Shown here one piece after another: positions 17,987 to 27,416 of a stretch of 64,000 nucleotides of DNA. The notes beneath the pieces are model-generated. The model made no database searches and was not told where the DNA came from. It saw only the letters and a program-made list of their open reading frames with translations. This stretch comes from JANXQG01 sp964615095 (lineage in GTDB: Bacteria > Planctomycetota > Planctomycetia > Pirellulales > Thermoguttaceae), in NCBI GenBank assembly GCA_964615095.1, contig CAZTPX010000023.1, positions 1 to 64,000 on the forward strand, in the 5' to 3' direction. The translations under genes were made by a program, and so were the position numbers. The first letter of the stretch is position 1, and every line of letters starts with the position of its first letter.

Positions 17987-18531
17987 GATCGCTTCCTACC
18001 TCTTTACACAATCGAAAGCGCCGAACGTCACACGAAATTACCCGCTATTCTGAACTGACCGAGAGTGTCCTCGCAGCTTCCAGTCCGCCGTAGTGTTCGC
18101 GTGTGTCGTACCGCACCGTAATGGTGAACGTTCCTTCTTTCCCTGACAGATTGAGATCCTTCGGTATTCGCCACGAATACCCGCAATTCCCCTCATCCAA
18201 AAGGCATCAGGCCCTCAGCTATCCGGTTTCCCGAGGAGTCGGTCCTGATAGGAAATTTGATTTTCGGACACAGGGACGATTATACCCCAGAGAGGAGTGG
18301 TGAATCAAGGACAAGAGAAGGGAAAGAGGGGGCAGGAGGAGGAGGGCGGGCTAGCCATGTCAAGCAAGAAAGAAGTTTTCTGACCGCACCCCATCCTCTG
18401 GTGCTTGCGCGCGTCGGTCTGACACACCGGAGTCGTGTACAGACACGAACTTACAACGTGTTGGTCGACTTGACCGACGCAAGGGAAGCCGGTGGCGGGC
18501 TCGCCGCTTTGCGGCCTGACCTCGGGCCGCG
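17987..18531. other. Non-coding or decayed spacer
   Basis: 545 bp upstream of the sigma factor without a supportable gene. The first ~70 bp should contain the sigma operon promoter, but no clear -35/-10 pair was found. The part next to 18532 adjoins the AAA+ remnant and shows no continuing frame. Confidence 0.4.
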
Positions 18532-18870
18532 TCACGACAGACGGAAGCCGAGGAAACTGCGGGTGAATTCGCCTCCATCGACCGCCAGTTCGCGGAGCGC
18601 GTCGTCGAGGTGCTGGGTCTCCACCTCCAGCTTGCCGTCCGTGCGAACAGCGCCGAGGGCCGCTTCGCGCATCAACTCGCCGATGAAAGCGCCGCTGACG
18701 CCCTCGGTCCGATGAGCCAGGGCCGGAAACGGATCGCCACGCAGCGTCAGCCCCCGCGCGTAGAGTTCGAACAGCCGTTGCCGTCCAGCCTCGTCGGGCA
18801 GCCGGCTCCAGCACCGCCAGACGGTTCGTGGCCAAAAGGCCCGAAAAGCAGAACTGTGAGCCGTTCGCTT
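18532..18870 (-). pseudogene. AAA+ ATPase C-terminal remnant
   Basis: The minus strand first reads LLATNRLAVLEPA (the end of an AAA+ sensor-1 segment). After a frame change and internal deletion it reads LPDEAGRQRLFELYARGLTL, then AHRTEGVSGAFIGELMREAA and TQHLDDALREL, and stops at 18532. This is the small C-terminal lid domain of an AAA+ ATPase of FtsH/CDC48-like type. The Walker motifs are missing. It ends 4 bp before the GATase gene on the same strand. Its PDEAGxQRLFELY segment recurs at 7310-7383. Confidence 0.7.
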
Positions 18871-18873
18871 CTG

Positions 18874-19578
18874 TTAGCCTAAGCAGTAACGAACGAAGTC
18901 GCCGATCAGCCCGTACCCCGCTGCTACTGCATCCTCGTGACGAGACGTTTCTCCGTTCTCCGATGGCATTCCGACCTCCGGATGGAACTGAACGCCGAAC
19001 CATTTCCGCGACCTGTGCCGAATCACCTGCACGGCGCATTGCTCAGAATGGGCTATGACGTCGAAGTGCCGGCGCAGGACATCCCCGGGGACTACTTCTT
19101 GCCTGTGATTGTTCTGAACCCAAAGTTCGGTCTGCTGGCTGAATCCAATCGGCGAATCGAACCGGAGTTGATCCACGCAGTAACCGATTTCGGGTTTCCG
19201 CATGTTGCGGATCCTAATCGCCCCGAAGTCACTTCGGCTGGGCTCGAATTCCTCAGCGAGCGAGAGCAGTTGATGGCCGAAGCAGACCCCAAGAACCGGG
19301 CCGGAAAAGTCGCGGATTAGTTCGAATTCGGGCGATGTCTCCTCGTAGACGTCTGTATTGAGGCAATCCGTCCGATTGGCAAAGTCCCGCTCTGAGCCGC
19401 TCAGAATCAGGCCCGAACATGACCGAAGTTCTTCCCTTCGCCTTGCAACCGTGTTGTAGCGGACGAATTCGTAGTCCTGCCCGAAACCCCAGTCTCGCAG
19501 GACATTCGCGTAACCCTTCCCCCGGCCGCTGGTGCATGTCATTCCTCGCGCCGTGTTGTCGATGACTGCGAATTTCAT
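18874..19578 (-). CDS. Class-I glutamine amidotransferase-like protein
   Basis: 234 residues with a GATase1 fold. The nucleophile elbow is GVCFGHQLLSLA (Cys about 99) and the His/Glu pair lies in WFGVQFHPEVG (about 195-202), so the catalytic triad is complete. ILSGSERDF matches the oxyanion strand. No synthetase domain is attached, so it may supply ammonia to a partner or act as a gamma-glutamyl hydrolase-like enzyme. GGGGAAT precedes the ATG. The neighbours (AAA+ remnant downstream, secreted hydrolase upstream) give no pathway clue. Confidence 0.75.
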   Translation of the reverse strand: MKFAVIDNTARGMTCTSGRGKGYANVLRDWGFGQDYEFVRYNTVARRREELRSCSGLILSGSERDFANRTDCLNTDVYEETSPEFELIRDFSGPVLGVCFGHQLLSLAEEFEPSRSDFGAIRIRNMRKPEIGYCVDQLRFDSPIGFSQQTELWVQNNHRQEVVPGDVLRRHFDVIAHSEQCAVQVIRHRSRKWFGVQFHPEVGMPSENGETSRHEDAVAAGYGLIGDFVRYCLG

Positions 19579-19785
19579 TCCATAATTCCCCTACCGCCGG
19601 AACGACTCCAGATCTCGGCCGAATTGCTCGAGCCGCCGCTGGTAGGACGCCTGGGTCTTGGTGCAGACCAGCGTTTGCGGCGGCGCCAGATATTTCCTGG
19701 TCACGTGGGATTAACGATGCTTGCGTTCCCCGATGCCAAAGTATAACATGGTTCTCAGGAAAAGCATCGCGCGGTACAGGCCCCG

Positions 19786-21045
19786 TCACTTGTCGGCGTC
19801 GGCCGCCCAGACGGCACGGATCGCGTCCTCGTCGCCCAGCCCCGCAGGGCACGCCGGGCTGGGACGGTTGGCAAAGTACCAACGCATATCCGGCGCGGTC
19901 GCCGTGCGGCTGCCGGGCATTTGCAGAAAGCCGTTGGGGTCGGTCTTCCGTACCCAGTTCCATGCGTACTTTAGCCACTCGGCGCGGTATTCTTTGTTCC
20001 GGTGCGCGAACCAGGTGATCTCGTCGTAACCCCAAATCCAGAGCGGCCCCGCGCCGGGCTCTCCCGGCGTGCGGCTGCAGCCGTAGTTGTCGAGTTCCAC
20101 CAGATAGGGCAGGTGCTCGCACTTCCAGCCGCTGAAAGTCACTCCGCCCTTGCTTCGATTGTAGATGCCGTCCGAGAAGCCCAACTGCAAGACCGCATCG
20201 CCGGGCTTCGCGAGATTCTCCTTGACCCGCAGCGGGAACGCGTGGAAATCGAGAAGCAGTTTACCGTCGTGCATCAGGCCGCCGCTGGGCGTATGGCCGT
20301 TGCACAGCACCATGTGCCGACGGGCGTGCCGGGCCGCATAGGCCCGCACCAAGGTAAGCAGACGATCCCACTGGGCATTGCCACGGTCGTTGCCGTTCAT
20401 GATCTCCACCTGTCCGAAGTGGATGCCTTCGAAGCCGGCGTCGATGTACGAGACGGCCTGGTAATAGAACCACATCTGCGTTTCCAACCGGCTGACGTCG
20501 GGGACCTGGCCGCGGCCCATGGCGCGCCGCTGTCCCGCTGGGTAGATGATGTTGTTGTAAATGAAATTCCTTTTTTCCGCCGGCCGGCCGAAGGTGGCAA
20601 AGACCCAATCCGGCACCGCGATCTGTTCCACACGTGGGCCCACGATCTCGAAAACACAGGCCTCCAGGACCATCTCCGGATCGGCGGCAACGGCCTTCGC
20701 CGCCTGTCTTCGAGCCCGCTCGATATTGGCCAGAAAATTATTCTCGGCGCCCCACAGGCAGAGGCTCCGGCCGGCATACTTTACGCCCAGCGCCTTGAGC
20801 ATGCGGAGGTTGTCCTCCAGGTCGCCCCTGCCATTGAACACGCCCTCCACCGAAATCGAACGGGCCAGGAAATTCTCCAAGACCTGCCGTGAAATCGTTC
20901 CGTCGAACTGATATTTGGCCGAGGGCTTAGCCGCCGGCGCGTCGGCGGCGTATGCCGGCAGTCCGGCGAGCCAACAACCGGCCAGCAGGCAAATCCCCGC
21001 CACCTGGTGGGAAATTCGCGTGGCGATGAGACGCTTGATTCTCAT
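19786..21045 (-). CDS. Secreted protein of unknown function, probable TIM-barrel hydrolase
   Basis: 419 residues with a signal peptide (about 12-34, ending AYAAD). I cannot assign a family. Acidic motifs at strand ends (EACVFEIVG, GFEGIHFGQVEI, LLDFHAFPL, YDEITWFAHRNKEY) and alternating hydrophobic strands look like a glycoside-hydrolase-type barrel. HFGQVEIMN has a Glu where clan-A enzymes often place a catalytic acid, but this is inference. It lies 54 bp upstream of the end of the secretin-like gene on the same strand, in a run of secreted-protein genes. Confidence 0.5.
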   Translation of the reverse strand: MRIKRLIATRISHQVAGICLLAGCWLAGLPAYAADAPAAKPSAKYQFDGTISRQVLENFLARSISVEGVFNGRGDLEDNLRMLKALGVKYAGRSLCLWGAENNFLANIERARRQAAKAVAADPEMVLEACVFEIVGPRVEQIAVPDWVFATFGRPAEKRNFIYNNIIYPAGQRRAMGRGQVPDVSRLETQMWFYYQAVSYIDAGFEGIHFGQVEIMNGNDRGNAQWDRLLTLVRAYAARHARRHMVLCNGHTPSGGLMHDGKLLLDFHAFPLRVKENLAKPGDAVLQLGFSDGIYNRSKGGVTFSGWKCEHLPYLVELDNYGCSRTPGEPGAGPLWIWGYDEITWFAHRNKEYRAEWLKYAWNWVRKTDPNGFLQMPGSRTATAPDMRWYFANRPSPACPAGLGDEDAIRAVWAADADK

Positions 21046-21099
21046 GACGCATTCTCCAATTTCTAGTCGCCCCGGTCACGGGCGAAACCCTTTCCACGT

Positions 21100-22428
21100 T
21101 CACGTCGCCTTGCCGGCCTTTGCCGAATGGTACTCCGTCCGGCCCGGCGTGGGACAGGTGTTGGGGAGCTTTTCGGCGCGCAACATGAGGACGAGACTCT
21201 GAGCCGGACGGGCTTTGGGAGACTTGCCGCCGCCGAGAAGCCAGTCCGTCCACACCGAGGGAGCGGGCTCGCCTTGGACGGCCAGGTTTTCGACCTTCGA
21301 ACCGGCGAGCAAGAGCCATTGTCCGGATTTTAGTGCGACGCCGCCTTCGAGACGAAGCGTTGCCACTTCGGGGACCTGGATCGTCACTTCGCCCGACGAA
21401 GGGTTGCCGAAAGTCATGGTCTCCACCTTCCGAATGTTCGAGAACGTAGCGGCGAAGTCGAGGTGGATGGAGCCGGACCGGTCGGCAAGCGGCCGCAATT
21501 GCAGCGCCGTTCCCTCGGAAACGACTCGAATCTGCGGCTGCCGCATCTCGGCGACCTCTTTCACTCCGACGACCAACGGCGTCTGCGATGTGTCCGTCAC
21601 CCTGGCCGTTTGCCCATTGAAGACGACGACGCGAGGCGTCTGAAGCACGCTGCTCCGGGCGTCGCCCCGGCAGCGCGTGAGCAACTTCCGGCCCTCAGCT
21701 TCGTCCATAACACGGTAACGTAGCGGCTGTTCCCGCTCTACCACGCATTGCGCGCGGCTGACCCGCGTTCCGTTGTAGCTTGCCAACGGACGATCGAATA
21801 CCGCCGGCTGAACGGAGACAGCGTCGGCCGCTACGCTGGCCGGCGACTCGACGGCCGAGGTCGTCCCGCTGGGCAACATCTCCTTCACTTCCTTCTCGTC
21901 AAGGCAAACGAAGCGGACTTCCAGGGCAATCTCAGCGCCGCCGAACTTGCGGATGACCTCAAGCATGTCTCTTATTTGGCGATGCCCGGCTTCGACGGTC
22001 TGTACGACCATGCGGCCCTTGAGCCAGAGGATGCGTTGCGGATCGACGTTCTGCGTGGCGGCGGGCGGCGGAACGACGGAAGACGCCGTGGACATCGTAC
22101 CTTTCATCCACATTTCCAGCAAGCCGCGGGCGGCGGTCTCGTCTAGACCATCTTCGCGGATCTTCGCCAGCACCTCGTCCACCGCATACACGACAACTGT
22201 GGCGGCCGACTTCTCACGGTTGGCAGTGCCCGTAGCCGCGGCAGGGGCAGCCGGGGAAACGAACAGCCCGGCATGATGTTCACCCGCCTCTTGGGGGCTA
22301 CCGGCTGGCGACTTCTCCTGCGCCACGGCATGAATCGCCGCGAACGACAAGGCGGCAATAGCGGTCAAGAATCCCAAGAAACACGACCACGACCGACTCC
22401 CTCGGAAAGCTCCCAGGACAGACCTCAT
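21100..22428 (-). CDS. Truncated secretin-like (GspD/PilQ-type) exported protein
   Basis: From the ATG with GGAG 7 nt upstream, 442 residues, with a signal peptide (about 10-36, ending AVAQE). The middle has an N-domain-like ALEVRFVCLDEKEVKEML. The C-terminal half follows the secretin core: ARVTDTSQTPLVV, SEGTALQLRPLADRSGSIHL, FSNIRKVET, then IQVPEVATLRLEGGVAL, KSGQWLLLAGSK. It lacks the multiple N-domains of a complete type II/IV secretin. It resembles the short planctomycete proteins of this family whose role is unknown. No other secretion genes are nearby. Confidence 0.7.
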   Translation of the reverse strand: MRSVLGAFRGSRSWSCFLGFLTAIAALSFAAIHAVAQEKSPAGSPQEAGEHHAGLFVSPAAPAAATGTANREKSAATVVVYAVDEVLAKIREDGLDETAARGLLEMWMKGTMSTASSVVPPPAATQNVDPQRILWLKGRMVVQTVEAGHRQIRDMLEVIRKFGGAEIALEVRFVCLDEKEVKEMLPSGTTSAVESPASVAADAVSVQPAVFDRPLASYNGTRVSRAQCVVEREQPLRYRVMDEAEGRKLLTRCRGDARSSVLQTPRVVVFNGQTARVTDTSQTPLVVGVKEVAEMRQPQIRVVSEGTALQLRPLADRSGSIHLDFAATFSNIRKVETMTFGNPSSGEVTIQVPEVATLRLEGGVALKSGQWLLLAGSKVENLAVQGEPAPSVWTDWLLGGGKSPKARPAQSLVLMLRAEKLPNTCPTPGRTEYHSAKAGKAT

Positions 22429-22552
22429 GATTCGCTCCAATCGTTCCAATTTGACATGCTCCCGACTACGTCTGCGGATTGTGACTTGCTTACCCGGTGG
22501 GGGCAAGAGCAGTTTCGGTGAGACTGACACTTATAGTTTGCGCGGGAGCAAG

Positions 22553-22625
22553 TGAGCCGTTGGAGCCCCCCTCTAGGCGGCTGTTCCGGGAGGATTCCGG
22601 CTAAAGCCGGGACTCCAACGGCTCA
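22553..22625. repeat. 73-bp inverted repeat (TGAGCCGTTGGAG arms)
   Basis: TGAGCCGTTGGAGCCCC pairs with the complementary ACTCCAACGGCTCA end, with an inner TTCCGGCTAAAGCCGG hairpin. It lies between the secretin-like and fucosidase genes. The remaining ~200 bp of this spacer hold no gene. Confidence 0.75.
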
Positions 22626-22821
22626 TTTCTGCCCGCGTGCAGTATCGTGTGGATTGGGCCAGTCCCAACCGGTTCAGGGATCTGCCACCCCAAGTCGGAT
22701 TCGCGACATGTGCAGTTCGACGCGCAGAACGCAGGTACCCGACCGCAATTCAAGATTTTTTTCAAAACCGATTGAGAGTGGGCCAATCTACGTACCACAA
22801 GAGGGTTTTGAAATAGCGATC

Positions 22822-25134
22822 TTATTCCGGGACGATTTCGCGGACCTCGCCGTTGACTCGCACCTTGACCTTGGCGGCCTTGTTCGCCGCCTTGTCGGCC
22901 ACGACCCGATACGAGGTCACCTTGCCGTCCGCCCATTGGCAATCGACGCGGTAGCCGCCCCGCGCCCGCAGCCCGCTGAAAGAGCCCTTCTTGGCCCAGG
23001 CCTTGGGGCAGGCCGGCAACAGGGCAATCTCGCCGGCGTGGCTCTGCAACAGCATCTCGGGAATCGCGCCGGAGATGCCGAAGTTGCCGTCCATCTGGAA
23101 GGGCGGGTGATTGCAGAAGAGGTTCGGCAGGGTATTGTAGCTGAGCAGCCCGCGGACCATGATCCCCGCGCGCTCGGCCTGGCCCAAACGTGCCCAGACG
23201 CCACAGCGCCAGGGCCATGTCCAGGAACGGCGACTGTCGCCGATCGTCGTGTCCACGGCGAACGGCTTACCGGTGGTCTCCTCGTGGTCGTTGCTGCGGA
23301 CCTTGAGACTCTTGATGGCGGCCTGGGCAAGTTCCGGCGTGCCTGTGAGACTGATCTGCCGCCCGGGATAGACGGCGAAAAGGTGCGACGTGTGACGGTG
23401 CGTGTCGTTAGGCTCGTCGCGGTCCGTCTGCCACTCCTGGAGTTGGCCCCAACGGCCGATCTTGTTGGGCGCTAGGCGGGCCTGCATATCGGCCACTTTG
23501 GCCTGGTAATCGGCGTCCACGCCCAGGGCCTGCGCCATCTCGCGATAGTTCTGGAAAAGGTCCCAGATGATCTGCTGGTCGTGCATCACGCCATCCTCGC
23601 GCGGTCCGTGCTCGGGCGACCAGCCGTTGGGCGCTACGAGGGCGCCGTCGGGGAGTTTCTTGAGATGATCCTCCCAGTACTGGCAGATTTCCTTGACCAT
23701 CGGATAGCCCTGTTCCCGCAGGAACCGCTTGTCCTGGGTGAAGGCGAAATGTTCGGCCATGTGCTGGGCGTACCAGGCGCTGGCCGGGATGTTCCATTCC
23801 CAACCGTTGCCGCCGAAAATGCTCTGGCTGGTGCGGGCGGTCCAGCCCCGCGTCTGGCGACCGAAGGCCTTGCGCGTGGCGATGCGGCAAGGCTCGGCAC
23901 AGGCGCTGACGAAATCCAGGAGCGGCTCGTGGCACTCCGGCAGGGCCGTCGATTCGGCGCCCCAGTAATTCATCTGCACGTTGATGTTGTTGTGGTAGTC
24001 GCTGGCCCAGGGGGGCGAATTGCTGTCGTTCCAAAGCCCCTGCAGATTGGCCGGCAGTCCGCCGGGCCGCGAGCAACTCGCCAACAGATAGCGCCCGTAC
24101 TGGAACATCGTTTGTTCGAGATCGGGGTCGTAAGCACCCTTGGCATAGGCGTTCAAGCGCGTGTTGGTGGGCAGCGCCAGCGTGGCGACGTCGGAACGTC
24201 CCCAATCGACGCGCACGCGGGCCAGCAGCGGGGCCAAGTCGTGGACATGCGCCTTGCGCAAGGCCGCCAGCGGCTTCTTCGCGGCCGCGCCAAGTTCCTT
24301 GACAACCTGCGCGGCCGGCGGCAGGCCCCGCCACCCGGCCTTGTACGACGGCGCATAATCCGTCCGCGCATCGAGGAGCAGCGTCAGAGTGCAGCAGTTG
24401 ACGAACTTGATCGCGTCGCCTTCAACCTCGATCGTACCACCCGTATGAAGGATCCGCAGGCCGCAGGCGTGCCGGAGCTTGTTAGGCATCACCGCATCCC
24501 ACGACAAGCCCTGGGAATCGGCGATGGTCTTGGCGCCGGGCTGGCCGGGAACAAGACGCACTCGCCCGAGGAGTCCGCCGGCCCCATCCGTGTTGTAACG
24601 GAAGACCATGACCTGGTCCGGCCGGCTGGCAAAGGCCACGCGGTAGTAGGCCAAGCCATTCTCGGAGAACGTCGTCGTGTGGATGCCGGTCGCGATATCC
24701 AACTCGCGGCGGTAGGCAGAGTATTCGTCGCCGTTTGCGCGGCCGCCGGGAGTGCTCGGGTGGGCCTTGGAGGGATCCCCGAATTCCACGAACAAGTCGC
24801 CGAAATTTCGGTAACATCCGAACCCGTGCTCGCCGCAATCGTAGGCTCCGTCCCAGTTGTTGTCGCCGGACCAGAGGGAATTCTCATTGAACTGGATCCG
24901 CTCGCTCTTCGCGCCGCCGAAGAGCATCGCGCCCATGCGGCCATTGCCGATGGGCAGGGCCTCGCCCGACCAGTCGTTGGCCGGCTTATCGTACCACAGC
25001 GCCAGATGCTGGTCTTGCCGTGTACCGGCCTCCTGCGGGGGCACCTGCTCGCCGGCGGCCTGAGTTGTCAGGCCGCAGAGACAGGTGATCGCCAGGGATC
25101 CAACCACGGAAAAAAGACAGGAAACGGTTTTCAT
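22822..25134 (-). CDS. Secreted GH95 glycoside hydrolase (alpha-L-fucosidase type)
   Basis: 770 residues with a signal peptide (about 1-27). The family-95 N-terminal signature EALPIGNGRMGAMLFGG is followed by IQFNENSLWSGD. The catalytic-region motifs are NNINVQMNYW (substrate-activating Asn pair), NGWSPEHGP (general-acid Glu) and QMDGNFGISGAIPEMLLQS, as in characterised fucosidases; the family also includes galactosidases. The length is near the family norm, though the middle (about 190-300) is shorter than usual. Its ATG overlaps the stop of the gene at 25131-25664 by 4 nt. It probably removes fucose from algal or mucin-type polymers outside the cytoplasm. Confidence 0.88.
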   Translation of the reverse strand: MKTVSCLFSVVGSLAITCLCGLTTQAAGEQVPPQEAGTRQDQHLALWYDKPANDWSGEALPIGNGRMGAMLFGGAKSERIQFNENSLWSGDNNWDGAYDCGEHGFGCYRNFGDLFVEFGDPSKAHPSTPGGRANGDEYSAYRRELDIATGIHTTTFSENGLAYYRVAFASRPDQVMVFRYNTDGAGGLLGRVRLVPGQPGAKTIADSQGLSWDAVMPNKLRHACGLRILHTGGTIEVEGDAIKFVNCCTLTLLLDARTDYAPSYKAGWRGLPPAAQVVKELGAAAKKPLAALRKAHVHDLAPLLARVRVDWGRSDVATLALPTNTRLNAYAKGAYDPDLEQTMFQYGRYLLASCSRPGGLPANLQGLWNDSNSPPWASDYHNNINVQMNYWGAESTALPECHEPLLDFVSACAEPCRIATRKAFGRQTRGWTARTSQSIFGGNGWEWNIPASAWYAQHMAEHFAFTQDKRFLREQGYPMVKEICQYWEDHLKKLPDGALVAPNGWSPEHGPREDGVMHDQQIIWDLFQNYREMAQALGVDADYQAKVADMQARLAPNKIGRWGQLQEWQTDRDEPNDTHRHTSHLFAVYPGRQISLTGTPELAQAAIKSLKVRSNDHEETTGKPFAVDTTIGDSRRSWTWPWRCGVWARLGQAERAGIMVRGLLSYNTLPNLFCNHPPFQMDGNFGISGAIPEMLLQSHAGEIALLPACPKAWAKKGSFSGLRARGGYRVDCQWADGKVTSYRVVADKAANKAAKVKVRVNGEVREIVPE

Positions 25135-25664
25135 GGATTGCCTTCCGGTTCTGATACTTCGGGTTTCTTGTGCGGCTGCTTCCTCTTCACGATTGCCAGG
25201 TTGGCCTGGATGCGCAATTCGTCGGCCCGGGTAAGCTCAGGTTCGACCCTTGCCGGATAGCCCCAGCGCTCAAGAACGGAGATTATTCGCTGCCTGGCAT
25301 TCTGCCGAGGGACCTTTTGGCCGGCAATCACCTTGGGATATTCGAAGTCGTCCACTTTCTTCGCAAGATCGCGAGCGACGAAATGAACCAGGACATTTCG
25401 CGGGAACGTGTCGACGGCGATACGACTCAGTCCCATGTCGCCGCACTGATCAACCAAATGGTAATTGAATCGCAGACGTCTTGGTTTTCTTCGAACATCG
25501 ACGGTGACGCAGCCATATCCCCGGGCCAGAATTGCGGCTCGGTCCTTGTCGGGGATTCCCGTCCAGACCTCTGAAAAAACGGACGCCAGGTACTCGCAGT
25601 CCCGTTCTTCCCCATTGCGGAGCGTGATGGGAAAACCCGGCACAAGCTGATAATTCAGGTACAT
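25131..25664 (-). CDS. Conserved-looking protein of unknown function, coupled to the GH95 gene
   Basis: 177 residues from an ATG with GGAG 6 nt upstream. No signal peptide. I do not recognise the family. A segment DTFPRNVLVHFVARDLAKKV faintly resembles the helix that carries HExxH in zinc peptidases of SprT/M48 type, but the motif is absent, so this is only a resemblance. The C-terminus is basic (KRKQPHKKP). Its stop overlaps the fucosidase ATG (ATGA), and it follows the MocA gene by 54 bp, so all three are probably co-transcribed. Confidence 0.6.
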   Translation of the reverse strand: MYLNYQLVPGFPITLRNGEERDCEYLASVFSEVWTGIPDKDRAAILARGYGCVTVDVRRKPRRLRFNYHLVDQCGDMGLSRIAVDTFPRNVLVHFVARDLAKKVDDFEYPKVIAGQKVPRQNARQRIISVLERWGYPARVEPELTRADELRIQANLAIVKRKQPHKKPEVSEPEGNP

Positions 25665-25718
25665 GATTCTCCGTGACAGAATGCCTTGTTTTCGCGGCGC
25701 GACAGCCCGCCTTTCCAA

Positions 25719-27053
25719 CTACAGCGTCCAGCCCGCCCGATAAGGCGGATTGATGAGCTTGTTGGCCGCTTCGCTGTTCTTGAAACGCAGATTCTCGCCG
25801 TCCCAGAGCAACTTTTGCTTGGTGCGAATGGCGATATTGCCCAGCAGCACGACTTCGGTGAGATGGGCCGCGTGCCGCGCGAAATCCGAACCTGCCGGCG
25901 CGCCACCCTTGCAAGCCGCGAACCATTCCTGGTAATGGCCGGGCGAGCGAGCGAGTTTCTGCGGCGGGCGGCCGAACTCGCGGGCCTTGCTCTCGGGAAT
26001 CAGCCGGTGGCCGTACATCTTCGCCTTGTCGCCGATGACCATGAGCCAGTCACCGTCGGCAAAGGGCCGATCCGGTTCCAACTCCTCTGGGCGGACCGGC
26101 TTCAGGCCGCCGTCCCACCAAGTGAGTGTCACCGCGGCGCGGTCGCCGTCGGCGGGGAAGTGCCAGCGCGTGATCGAGGCCAGCGGCGCCGTCTCGTCGG
26201 CCACCTCCGGCCCGTAGGGATGGTTCGACGAGCTGGCCTCGACCGAAGCGGGATGGCCGAGCTTCAGGGCCTTGAACGCAGCCGAGAACTGGTGGCAACC
26301 GATGTCGCCCAGGCAGCCGGTGCCGAAGTCCCACCAACCGCGCCAGGAGAAGGGATGGTAGCAGGGGTGGTAGGGCCGCATCGGCGCCGGGCCAACCCAC
26401 TTGTCCCAGTCGAGCCATTCGGGTACCGGCGGCCGGTCGCTCGGCCGGGCACAGCCCCGCTGGGAGATCATCGGAATCCGGTTCGAGCCGCCATGGACCT
26501 CGCGGACCGTGCCCAGCGCGCCCGACCAGATCGTCTCGCAGATCAGGCGGGCTTCCTCGCTGGCCTGGCCGAAGTTGCCCATTTGCGTGCCCACCTTGGC
26601 CTCGGCGGCCGCGCGGCCGATCATGCGGGCCTCATAAACCGAATGGGTCAGCGGCTTTTGGCAATGCACGTGCTTGCCCATCTTCAGGGCCATCATCGTC
26701 ACCGCCGCGTGGACATGGTCCGGTGTGGCCACGATCACGGCGTCGATGTCCTTGCGCGTTTCCAGCATCTTGCGATAGTCGGCATAGAGTTCCGCCTTGG
26801 GAAACACCTTGGCGTTGTTCTCCAGTGCCCGCCGATCCGGGTCGCAGAGGGCGACGATATTATGGCTGCCGCCGACGCTGCGGATGTCGCCGGAGCCCAT
26901 GCCGCCGATGCCGATGCCGGCAACGTTCATTTTTTCGCTGGGCGGGTTCTGCCCGAGCCCTCCCAAGACGTGCCGCGGCACGATGGTGAAAGCCGCAGCG
27001 GCGGCCCCTGCGGCCATTGCCTGACGTCGATTGATCTGGTTTGTCGGTTGCAT
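25719..27053 (-). CDS. Gfo/Idh/MocA family oxidoreductase, Tat-exported
   Basis: 444 residues from the ATG preceded by GGGAGA. A twin-arginine-type leader (NRRQAMAAGAAAAAFTIVPR) is followed by a Rossmann NAD(P) site (VAGIGIGGMGSGD), the family EKP-like motif as CQKPLTHSVYEARMI, and the C-terminal domain with GHPASVEASSS and WHFPADGD. These enzymes oxidise, reduce or hydrolyse sugars and inositols. Many planctomycete members carry this leader and sit near glycoside hydrolases, as here upstream of GH95. The substrate is unknown. Confidence 0.88.
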   Translation of the reverse strand: MQPTNQINRRQAMAAGAAAAAFTIVPRHVLGGLGQNPPSEKMNVAGIGIGGMGSGDIRSVGGSHNIVALCDPDRRALENNAKVFPKAELYADYRKMLETRKDIDAVIVATPDHVHAAVTMMALKMGKHVHCQKPLTHSVYEARMIGRAAAEAKVGTQMGNFGQASEEARLICETIWSGALGTVREVHGGSNRIPMISQRGCARPSDRPPVPEWLDWDKWVGPAPMRPYHPCYHPFSWRGWWDFGTGCLGDIGCHQFSAAFKALKLGHPASVEASSSNHPYGPEVADETAPLASITRWHFPADGDRAAVTLTWWDGGLKPVRPEELEPDRPFADGDWLMVIGDKAKMYGHRLIPESKAREFGRPPQKLARSPGHYQEWFAACKGGAPAGSDFARHAAHLTEVVLLGNIAIRTKQKLLWDGENLRFKNSEAANKLINPPYRAGWTL

Positions 27054-27174
27054 CGCATTTTCTCCCGAGTTCAAGGTGCAGGAAAGGATAACGACCGGAA
27101 AGCCCCTCAATAATGCCGATTTTATGCCTTCCGCGGCTTGAAACGACACCAATCGCCACGCTAGGCGGGAAATC

Positions 27175-27202
27175 GTATCAATTCAAACCGTTCGCAGTAT
27201 AG
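27175..27202. repeat. Inverted copy of the CTATACTGC repeat
   Basis: The complement reads CTATACTGCGAACGGTTTGA, matching 2324-2360 and 28259-28296. It lies between the divergent MocA and TPR genes. Confidence 0.5.
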
Positions 27203-27416
27203 ACTGCCGTTGCGGCGGGTGTCAAGTAAGCGGGTTCCGGCCAGATTATCGATCCCAAAGGGGGGTTCGCCATTTCGTCTTTGCCGGCTCTTGCCGCCGT
27301 GATATACTGTGAATAGTCAAGGATCGGCCGGTTTTTCCGGCAGGGCCGTTCGATCGTTCCCGGCCGTGTGAGGTATAGTTGTTCATTCGGGTAGTCGTAG
27401 GGGAGCCGACGAAGGC

